Assembly (NCBI RefSeq): GCF_022539665.2
Contig: NC_081338.1
Coordinates: forward strand, 4,587,679 to 4,651,678
DNA: 64,000 bases
Source: Daphnia carinata
Taxonomy: Eukaryota > Arthropoda > Branchiopoda > Diplostraca > Daphniidae
Direction: 5' to 3'
In this document: positions 55,375 through 64,000 of the stretch, piece by piece
Numbering within the stretch: the stretch's first letter is position 1
Layout: each line of letters opens with the position of its first letter
Made by a program: the position numbers and the translations under genes
Notes under the pieces: generated by a model
The model's database searches: none
Seen by the model: the letters and a program-made list of their open reading frames with translations, nothing else
What the model was told of the DNA's origin: nothing

Positions 55375-55989
55375 TGCTGTGCAATTGAGTTGATAATAGT
55401 TTTCTAGGAGATGTTACATTACGAGCGATATTCGAAACACCTGCGTCACCAAAGGGTTCGATCGCTACTAGCGTGCTGTAAATTTCCTTTTTACTTATGC
55501 ATAGTTTCTACCGAAGTTAAAGGAGAAAACAGGATGATGAACAGGTTATCTACCTGGTAAGTATAACTTGTTTTCATAGTTCTTTTTCATTACCTGCTGG
55601 AGAAAATGGAAGGTGGTCACCAATCATTTTCGGTACATGGAGTCATCACGTAATCATCCGGACGTGGAGGAAACGGAGCCAATCTGAGAGATGTGAAACA
55701 GAAAAACCACAATTAACAGAGACATGGTTTTTGATTTTTAAAATACCACATTGCTGATGACAGTTCAAATTTTGTTGTTGTTTTTGCAGAGATACACTAT
55801 GTTTTTTCTCCTATGTCCTAATGAACATATGCAAATCCAGATGCAAAACTCGTAAAACAACTTAAGTACTTTTTGAGACACTAAGTCAGACCACAAAGGC
55901 TATTGCCTCGTTATTTCACAAGTGATAGGAATCACAATTTGAGACAATAGAAACATGATGTTAGCATTGTGTTGGCAAAAAAAAAAAAA

Positions 55990-56640
55990 CCAGAATGATA
56001 CCTCCATTGGGACTTCTGAATCATAGTTCAGAATCATCAAGAATAGAAATGATCATAGTTTTCCATTGCTGAAATCAAAAAAATACCTTTTGTAGTTTGG
56101 AAAGAGATAGTCCAGTTACTGTGAAATATGGTAACCCAATGGCAAATGATCTCCATGTTATTGTTAGCCTGGTACTGTATGCAAAATTCAGTACTTGTAT
56201 AGTAAAATGGCACAGAACAAAAACAAGGAACATAAACAACAAGATACACTTCAGTCTCATTAGACTCAGCCACTTGGTTTAACATTGAAAATTATTTTCT
56301 ACAGAATAGAACAATGATGCAAACATGACTTTAAGAGACAAGATAACTCGTAACTACAAATGCTTTGGTTTCAATTAAACATGTTGGTGGAAAATAGCAG
56401 CCATGCAACAGACCCTCATGAGATAAGAAGGCTCTAGATTTCCCTTTACAAATTATGAAACAGCACAAACAGTTTAAAGCTAATTCACCATGGCGTTACG
56501 TTAAACAAAGATAGTCTTCATCTATCGTAGATGACGAACGAGTTATTTAATTTTTAATGTTTTTTTTTTGCCAAATACCAACGTCTGTTTTGGAATCACG
56601 TGCGGGAAAACGTCTGCCGGTTACCCAGCTCCTACTTTGT
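55990..56640. repeat. Partial duplicate of the MIGA 5' region
   Basis: Matches the 3' edge of MIGA coding exon 1 (ACCTCCATTGGGACTTCTGAATC), skips most of that exon, then resumes at TAGTTTTCCATTGCTGAAATC. It follows the upstream region to about 50890, including ACGTCTGTTTTGGAATCACG. The MIGA frame is not intact. Confidence 0.85.
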
Positions 56641-56670
56641 AAACTTCGTGGCGAAAGTTACCGGGAAATG

Positions 56671-57583
56671 CAACTTGGTCTGCGTCACCTAGGCCAACCG
56701 TTTGGCTTTTGCATTGAGCCAAACAGTTGGCTTAGGCCAATGCTTTTGCGAAGCCTCTTCTAGCCGAAGCGCTTTTTTTTCTTGGGCTAAATCGCTTACA
56801 CACCGGCTTTGACATTTGAAATTCGCCTGCTGGGGTGACATTATACTTTATTGCTATTGGCCAATTTTGGTTAAGTAGCTCACAGGCAATATCGACAGGC
56901 GGCAATAATGGACGACTTCAAGGTCGTGAATTTGAAATGCTATTTTAACCATTAAGTTCTGAATTTACATATAAAGATATTAATATAAATTAATTCCGAT
57001 TTATAGAATACATAGTTACTTAAGCGATCTGCATTATTTCGGAAAAGTTATGCTTTCCAATCACGATAAATAACCGAAAGGGAAGCCTTTTGAGTCGAAA
57101 TTCTGGAATTTATACGCCATTATGGCAGCTTTTAGTTTGTTTTTTAATTATTTTGAAACCCCAGATAATCTAACTTATTGGGAATAATGGGTACTAAACA
57201 GAACTATAATATCCCCGAAAATTAATAGTTAATTTAAATACTAAAGATGCGTATTTTCGATTTACCCATAGCGTTATGTAACGAAATCTTTCAGCACATT
57301 ATTGGATGCGAAATTTCACCAAATGAAAACAAATTTGGCTGTGAAATGACGGCATTTTCTAGAGATTCATAAAAACATATGATTGATGGATAAAAGGTAA
57401 TGATTGGAAAGGTTTTTGAGTTATTATTTTACCTTTTAAAAAGTAAAATAATAAAAGTCAAAATAATAACTTTTACCTTTCGAATCTAATCTAGAAGAGG
57501 TTTCGCAAAAGCATTGGCCTAAGCCAAATGTTTGGCTCAATGCAAGAGCCAAAGGGTTGGCCTAGGTGACGAAGACCAAGTTG
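56671..57583. mobile_element. Foldback element with about 95-bp terminal inverted repeats
   Basis: The left end begins CAACTTGGTCTGCGTCACCT and the right end is its inverted counterpart, ending AGGTGACGAAGACCAAGTTG. The arms contain smaller inverted units around TTGGCT/AGCCAA and end near CCTCTTCTAG and CTAGAAGAGG. The roughly 720-bp interior is AT-rich with no transposase. It sits where the MIGA-promoter duplicate ends. A target duplication is not clear. Confidence 0.75.
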
Positions 57584-57599
57584 TGAAAGTCAGCTTGAT

Positions 57600-57790
57600 T
57601 TAAAAAAAACGCACAGCGCCCGAGATTCGTGAAACTGATCATTATTCTTGAAATGCGAAACCGAATCCGAATATCCCCTAAAGAACTATCAACTCTAAAT
57701 GTTAAGCGCTTCGATCCCGACGACGATAGCGCGGTCTTTTAAGTGAAAGAAGAGGAATCGCTTTCACGTTTCTATCCTTATGAGTTATGG
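57600..57790 (+). pseudogene. Relic of the C1GALT1-like tail exon, copy 2
   Basis: Reads MRNRIRISPKELSTLNVKRF then DPDDDSAV and a stop. This matches the [11 protein letters not shown] region of the galactosyltransferase tail and the relic at 61.3 kb. It lies just beyond the 3' end of sulfotransferase copy 2, as the parent does beyond copy 1. Confidence 0.65.
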
Positions 57791-57942
57791 TCTTAAGTAG
57801 AAAACTGAATGAAAAAAAAAAAGTTTTCTCCGGTGCCAGATCCTCGTTGTTCATCTAATAATACAAATTAATTTATGGCAAATGAAGCGTAAACTATCTT
57901 CATTTAGAAGACAGGTCATGGCGCAGTAAAATATTAAACATT

Positions 57943-59033
57943 CTACACTGGGTAATCCGGTAGATATCCAAATATATGAAAATCGGCTGCATAAATGGTA
58001 AGAAGATCGTAGATCTGTTGTTGGCTAAGCTGTTTCATCATCCGTCTCCACACAGATGGTGTTGTCTGAGGTGCGTTTTGCTGGGCTTGAAATGACGCAA
58101 TGAGATCCGTTTCATTGAGTTTGTGCAACAAAAAGCTGACATCTTGTTCGAGAGTTTCCACCTTCCCAATCAAGTCGTATTCGATGGTACAAGGAATGCA
58201 GAGATCGTTCGCAGGTAGCCAATGCACATCCATATGTGTCTTGTTCAGCTTCCACTCTTCTATAACGTAGTCCACGAATTCCACAAATGTAGCATAGTCA
58301 CCTTCTTCCCAGACTTTTGTTGGTTCCTGACGGTATTTGCGAATCATTTTTGGTCCAAGTCTCTTTCGATAGTTAAAGTCAACGGCATTGATTCCCACTT
58401 TGTTCTCGTAAGCGGACACCAGTCGTTCAAATGGATGTCGTACAAAAATAAACTTCGTGTAGTTACCTACCCCATTTTCGGAAAAGGTTGCTGATTCGAA
58501 AACGGCCAAATTGCGCATTATATTTTGGTGATGCACTACCGTCCCTGGTATTGATAACAGATCGGCAATATCAAATTTACCCGACAAGATCAGCATAAGT
58601 CTCTTTAAGTTAGTACTGGCAGCCTGTGATCGAACGAATGCCATCATCTATAAATTACCTTTTTTAAACTTAAATATCAGTATTTATTACCTTTGGAACA
58701 TCGCAGTACATAACTTGGTGTCCATCTTCGATTTTGAACCATGCCGGAATTGGACTCGTTTCCGATTCCATTATTAGCTCTCTACATTTTTGTTTCAACA
58801 AATTCTTTCTTTCCAGTTGGATTTTTTCCATCACCACTTGTGTGGGAGGGTTTTTTAGAAAAGCTATTAGAAAAAAATACACATTTACTTACTCGAGCTG
58901 GGGACTCTAATTACAGTAATAATGACAAACCATTTGATTTCGAGTGATTCAAGAAGACTATGAAAAAGACGATGCACAAAACAACGGCGAGGAAGCTTCG
59001 ACGGGCACAGCGATTGCCACGTAAATCGAACAT
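57943..59033 (-). CDS. Carbohydrate sulfotransferase, CHST-like, copy 2
   Basis: Same structure as copy 1 on the opposite strand. Exons 58931-59033, 58691-58863 and 57943-58623 give 318 residues; the first two exons have exactly the lengths of copy 1. The anchor is FLAVVLCIVFFIVFLNH. The PAPS regions are YCDVPKAASTNLKRLMLILS, closer to the usual Lys-Arg core than copy 1, and FIFVRHPFERLVSAYENK. The C-terminus is IYDLLTIYAADFHIFGYLPD. No lesion is seen, so it is probably functional. Differences from copy 1 spread over the whole length suggest an older duplication than the inner palindrome arms. Confidence 0.88.
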
Positions 59034-59039
59034 TCTTAG

Positions 59040-59780
59040 CTGAGTTCACGGAGCCAACTGAATAATTGTTTTGCTTTGTTCAACTTTGCATCTGTGTCTT
59101 CTGCGCCATGTTTTTATCAGTTGCCTGTTGCTGACAACAAGAGCTTTGATACCTCACAATAAGTTTTCGCTGTTGAGAATTACGTGATGCAAGGTGTCTA
59201 TTTGGTTGACCTTGATGGTGTCATTGTCTTCGGCAAGGTTGAAATCTGAAAACGTCGGGTGAGATTTATAATTTCTTCGCTAGTTAAAAATATGATAATG
59301 CGATCATTTCCTGAAGGCTGATTCCCTAATAAACTTGTTTTGTTGCTACCCATCCGACGATTGTGCTTTTTCGTATGTCCATCGATTCTATCCAAGAATT
59401 TCTCAACATCATGGCGTTCAATCGGCTTACACATGGACAAGACAAATACGATGAAACCAAAATCTTTTTTCTTCATCAGTTGAAGATTATGTTAGTATGA
59501 CAAACAGCAAAGTTTAACTACGATGCAATATCTTTCCAAATTAGCAAAGCTTTTGTATCACTAAACATTCGTTCAACTTGCTAAATGGGAAAATTGATGA
59601 AGAAAACAATGTGCTGTGGACTTCTTGCTAAAAACTGCCTTGAAACAGACGACTGTTGGGGAATAAACAGCTTGTTGAGTTCTTTTGTTCTACTCAAAAT
59701 CACACAGACATTGTAAGTCAAAATTTTCTTGTAGGTTTGAGGTTGATTTAGTAAATATTTGTTGAGAAGAAGTTATAGGA
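59040..59780 (-). repeat. Upstream part of the sulfotransferase duplication unit, copy 2
   Basis: Inverted relative to 51060-51845. It includes the coding-like end VERMFSDTKALLIWKDIAS and an open frame at 59198-59476 (-) with FLDRIDGHTKKHNRRMGSNK that has no recognised domain. The equivalents in the other copies are broken. Confidence 0.55.
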
Positions 59781-59829
59781 TAGCCTGGAGTTGGATAAAC
59801 TCCAGGCTATCTTTGTGAAGAAGGATAGC

Positions 59830-60139
59830 CGATTGACCGCCACGCTGTTGAGAAATCCGTAGCTATAATCGCTGGACAGACGAAAAAGCACAATTGTCGG
59901 ATTGGTAGCAACAGAACTAGTTTTTTTAGGGAGTCAGCCCTCCGGAAATGATCGCATTATCATATCTTTGAACTACCGAAGAGATTATAAATCGTTAAGT
60001 TTGGGCTTCCAAATTTCCCCCGAAGTTTTCGTGTTTCAACCTACCGTAGACAATTACGCCATCAAGGTCAACCAAATAGACACCTTGCATCACGTAATTC
60101 TCAACAGCGAAAATTTGTTGTCCTTGAACTCAACTAAGA
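59830..60139 (+). repeat. Upstream part of the sulfotransferase duplication unit, copy 3
   Basis: Matches about 51420-51840 (CGCCACGCTGTTGAGAAAT, GACGAAAAAGCACAATTGTC, GGAAATGATCGCATTATCAT) with a deletion. It is head-to-head with copy 2. Confidence 0.6.
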
Positions 60140-61190
60140 ATGTTCGATTTACGTGGCAATCACTGTGCCCATCGAAGCATCCTCGCCGTTGTTGTGTGCA
60201 TCGTTTTTTTTCCGTAGTCTTCTTGAATCACTCGAGTTCAAATGGTTTGTCATTATAATTGTAATTAGTGTCAACAGTTCTAGCACGTTAATGTGTTTTT
60301 TTTTTATATTAGCTTTTCTGAAAAAGCTACCCCCAGAAGCGACGGTGGAAAAAATCCAACTGGAAAGAAAGAATTTGTTGAAAAAAAATGTAGAAAGCTA
60401 AAAATGGAATGAAAAAAGAGTTACGTACTGCGATATTCCAAAGGTAATAAATACTGATATTTAAGTTTAAAAAAGGTAATTTATAGATGATGGCATTCGT
60501 TCGATTACAGGCTGCCACTACTAACTTAAAGGGACTTATGCTGGTCTTGTCGGGTAAATTTGATATTGCCGATCTGTTATCAATACCAGTGTCGGCAGTG
60601 CATAGCTAAAATAAAATGTGCGCATTGGCCGCTTTCGAATCAGCAACCATTACCGAAAATGGAGTAGGCAACTACACGAAGTTTATCTTTGTACGACATC
60701 TGGTTACGACTGGTATCCGCTTACGAGAACAAGGTGGGAATCAATGCCGTTGACTTTAACTATCGAAAGAGACTTGGACCAAAAATGATTCGCAAATACC
60801 GTCAGAAACCGACAAAAGTCTCCTGGGAAGAAGGTGATCATGTTACGTTTGTGGAATTTGTGGACTGTCATAGACACGTGGAGGCTGAACAAGACACATA
60901 TGGATACGCATTGGCTACCTGCGAACGATCTCTGCCTTCCTTGTTCCATCGAATACGACTTGATTGGGAAGGTGGGAACTCTCGAACAAGATGTCAGCTT
61001 TTTGTTGCGCAAACTCAATGAAACGGACCTCATTCCGTCATTTCAAGCCCAGCAAAAAGCACCTCAGACAACACCATCTGTGTGGAGACAGATGATGAAA
61101 CAACTTAGCCAACAACAGATCTACGATCTTCTTACCATTTATGCAGCCGATTTTCATATGTTTGGATATCTACCGGATTACCAATTGTAG
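60140..61190 (+). pseudogene. Carbohydrate sulfotransferase, CHST-like, copy 3, broken
   Basis: Exon positions follow copy 1, but there are several lesions. Exon 1 has a frameshift in a T run inside the membrane anchor, leading to TAG. Exon 2 has a frameshift in an A run and a deletion just before the phosphosulfate-binding region. Exon 3 has a TAA after the SVP/SAV region, a frameshift at the 3'-phosphate-binding site and a deletion in the FVEFVD region. The last 90 codons remain readable (HWLPANDLCLPC, IYDLLTIYAADFHMFGYLPD). The splice sites survive. It is a decayed duplicate, not a processed copy. Confidence 0.9.
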
Positions 61191-61214
61191 AATTTTTTAT
61201 GCTTTGCTGCGCCA

Positions 61215-61400
61215 TGATCTATCTTCTAAATGAAGACAATTTACGCTGCATGTGCGGTAAATTAATTTGCGCGCTATCGTCGGCGGGATCGAAGCGTTTA
61301 GCATTTAGAATTGGTAATTCTCTAAGTGTTATTCGGTTTCGATTTCGCATTTCATGAATAATGACCAGTTTCACGAATCTCAGGCGCCTTGCGATGATAT
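61215..61400 (-). pseudogene. Relic of the C1GALT1-like tail exon, copy 3
   Basis: Minus strand reads MRNRNRITLRELPILNAKRF then DPADDSAQ, matching the relic at 57.6 kb and the parent exon. It lies just past sulfotransferase copy 3 in the same tail-to-tail arrangement. Confidence 0.65.
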
Positions 61401-62040
61401 ATCTGTAAAATATAAATAGCAAAATCAAATTATTTTTGTTCGTTTTTCATATACTATGTTGAAGACAAACCTTTCATATGGTTGCAACCAACAGAGCCAT
61501 TGGCCAAAAGTCAATGACGAATTCTTTGCCATCTCAATTGAAATTTGTACGAAAAACCTTGGGAATTGCGCTCGTTTTGGAAATTGTCGACGTCATGGTG
61601 CTTCTTGTGTTTTACTTCACATTATCTCTATTTGTCTCCTATTTTAGATAAATGGCGCCAAAAATGGATTAAATGCCCGTATGGAAGTCAAACCTTCCGT
61701 TTTGTAGTTTGCTGCAGTTCATGGACAAATTCTAACATAATAATTCTAGATAAAAAAATTTTACCACATTCAAAAGCAAGCTGACTTTCACTAAGCTTTT
61801 GTTTGACTGGGTAACATTCCTTAAAATGCTGTTCAAACAGTAGGCCAGTGTCTTCTATGGCACAGTTTTTCATATGTTTTGAGCTGCATCTGGTACCTAA
61901 CTCTAAGCCAAAAATAAAGTATAGGACTAAACTGGAATTAAACTAACACCAAGTAAAGTGGCAAACGTATGTCTTTTACGATATTATACAAATCTGAACA
62001 GCTAATCGTTAGGGCCAAGATTAAACTGTTGTCATCGTTA
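61401..62040. other. Intergenic region, no gene recognised
   Basis: AT-rich, with short frames lacking domains. The FBXO42 3' UTR is expected at its right end. Confidence 0.45.
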
Positions 62041-64000
62041 TCAGATGATACTTTTAGGGGCTTGAATAAAGTAAACTGCGTTCGAAACAATTTTAGGCCC
62101 GCCAGGCGAATTTGTTGTTGCCTGTGTGGCGATGAATTTTTGCACACCACCAAAAACAATCAATTCACCCCGCCCGTGTACGATTGAGTAAAGAACTGCC
62201 TCTTCAGGTGATCCTCGCCCATTCGTGAAAGATTCATTCGGTGGAAGCCACCGAACTCTGTACTTTGAAAGAGCTTCACTAATATCAAGCAGGCAAAGAC
62301 TCATCGACGATTGGCTTCCTGAAGGCACTTTAACTTTCGGGATATCACGGGCATTTCCCTGAATTTTCAGCAAATTTTCAAATTAGCTGTAATCTGAAAA
62401 CAATAAATAAAACAAATAAAGAAAACGTGTTAAACCTGTAACCGTTGGATACGCTCTTCCATTTGTTTCAGTGCTTCCAACTGTTTTCCTCTATTTTTCA
62501 TTGCGTTAGGTCGGACAGACGGCCGTGTTCCAGGCCGTGGGTGAATACGTACTGGTTCCTTGGGCTCCACCTCTTGTCGCCTTAGATTCAAATCACCACT
62601 GCCATTTCCGTTAACGTTTTTTTCTTCAGGAACTCGGCTAGATTAGTTTTAAAAAATAGTTAACATCATTGTTAGACCTGAAAGTAAAATTGGATTTACT
62701 TGTTTGGACGGTCAGCGGAATTTTCTACAGGAGGAACCCAAACAGATCGGCCCCGTATTTGCGCAGACATGTTATAATGCGATGCGTACGCCGGATGGGG
62801 GCTAGAAGCTTGTTGGGCGTTTGGTCTCCTGCACAGAAACACCACCTTATCTTCAACTTTGCATCCTGGAGAACACCACATATGTGAAGCGCCATGCTCT
62901 TGATCCTCGACAGTTAGCTCCCTCCATCGCCACCGTGGGCCTGTTTGGCAATTTATTTTGAAGCAAGTAATCCAGACAGGCATTATCAAATTAAAACCTT
63001 CCATGTTGAGCAGCCAAACGTCATTAAAGACACTATTCGGGCCTCCACAACCACCTATGACTAACAGGTTGTGTTCATTCAAGGCTATCTGAGTCTGTCC
63101 GTAACGTCCCTGTGGCTTAGGTTCCTCTATTTCTTTTTGGAACCAAGAGTTATTTTCGAGGTCATAGCATAGAATTTCCCTAAAAGTGACATTGAAATTA
63201 GTAAGTGGGGTACTATTATTTTGTTTTTGCAAAGAAGTTACTGAGAAGGCTGGCCAAGTGACAGTTGCCTTCTGATTCCCCCAAAAACAATCATGTGGTG
63301 CCCATGTACAGTTGCTGAATGGCCAGCTGCTGAAGGTGGAGCTGGATGTGTATATTCATAATCCCATTTGTTGGTCTTCAATCGGTAAATGTTGAGCTCA
63401 TTGAAAAGTTGGCAAACCTGTTCAAAATTGTAGTTTTTTTTCCGTCTTGATTTGTTGCACTAATAATTTACCTGGTGAAGTGGAGACGAAGATGACTGTG
63501 TCCACCCTCCATACAAAATAAGGGAGTCCTTGTAACACACTAGTGTTGCACAGGCCTTTGGAGAAGGATATGACCCTGTAGGGAGGGGTCTTACCCAAGT
63601 TCTTGAAGAGAGATTCAACTTCCATAAGTCATTGAATGTTGTATTTGTTGAAGTACACCCTCCAAATACATACATGTAGTTATCTAGAGAATGGAAATCA
63701 GATTGAATACCACAAACTTTTTAATCAATCGAATACCATAGTAGCAGGCAGCATGTGAATAACGTCTTGATATTGTTGTAAAAAGGTCATGAGATGACGG
63801 GAGGGTTTCCCAGTGAATGTTATTATTGCTGATACTGGACAGAAATCTCATTTGATGCTTGTTGACCACTTCTGAAATTTTGAAGGATAGACTATATCTG
63901 GCCATATTGCTGCAAACCTTGGATAAGATTGCATACCTTGGACAACTTCCAACCATTTTTTGCAGACAAGTTTACATGATTGCAAATCATTGTAGGGGGA
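62041..64000 (-). CDS. Fbxo42: FBXO42-type F-box/Kelch protein, 5' end outside the window
   Basis: Substrate receptor of an SCF ubiquitin ligase; human FBXO42 targets p53. Exons: 63937->64000, 63737-63871, 63472-63683, 63242-63417, 62998-63179, 62700-62940, 62436-62637 and 62041-62358, all in phase. The rightmost exon carries the end of the F-box ([17 protein letters not shown]). Kelch repeats follow: [104 protein letters not shown] and [13 protein letters not shown]. The C-terminal FBXO42 block is [20 protein letters not shown] and [10 protein letters not shown]. The linker between Kelch and C-terminus is much shorter than in vertebrates. The N-terminus lies beyond position 64000. Confidence 0.93.

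Overview
The window is eukaryotic. It reads as a compact arthropod genome, most likely a branchiopod crustacean close to Daphnia. The evidence is short GT-AG introns (many of 55-80 nt), arthropod orthologues (pelota, USP39, RpL35, MIGA, FBXO42, a nocte/PRRC2 protein), a group-7-allergen-like secreted protein, and a TTAA-flanked piggyBac-type MITE. The genus is inference; the gene identities come from reading spliced exons whose phases close.

Layout. 0.6-2.3 kb: pelota (+). 2.4-13 kb: a transposon-rich block dominated by a nested palindrome. An outer arm pair (about 3.40-4.11 and 12.14-12.84 kb) encloses a middle pair (about 7.08-8.73 and 10.53-12.13 kb), then a nearly identical inner pair (about 8.73-9.30 and 9.96-10.53 kb), around a 0.66-kb loop with three tRNA-like sequences. 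A 3-kb stretch with a minisatellite and a piggyBac-like MITE is present only on the left. 13.7-15.4 kb: two small minus-strand genes, a cysteine-containing DUF4789-like ORF with an in-frame TAG and a secreted group-7-allergen-like lipid-binding protein. 16.9-18.8 kb: USP39 (+). 19.8-27.3 kb: a 2,371-residue PRRC2/nocte-type protein (-). 28.7-29.5 kb: RpL35 (-). 30.1-32.5 kb: ER alpha-1,2-mannosidase (+). 33.6-37.3 kb: an unrecognised six-exon gene (-).

39.9-50.3 kb: mitoguardin MIGA (-). Its 8.6-kb intron holds an intronless, oppositely oriented gene for a secreted, probably GPI-anchored protein with DM9 repeats and a natterin/aerolysin-like C-terminal half. 51-61 kb: a young segmental duplication built from a carbohydrate sulfotransferase (CHST-like) and the 3' end of a C1GALT1-like galactosyltransferase. 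It holds one intact sulfotransferase on each strand, one multiply broken copy, fragments of the galactosyltransferase tail, a partial copy of the MIGA promoter and a 0.9-kb foldback element. 62.0-64.0 kb: the C-terminal part of FBXO42 (-), running off the right edge.

Functional themes: pelota (ribosome rescue) and RpL35 act in translation; USP39 in splicing; the ER mannosidase, C1GALT1-like enzyme and CHST-like enzymes act along the secretory glycosylation route. There are no operons. The neighbouring glycosylation genes share a locus by duplication, not by evident co-regulation.
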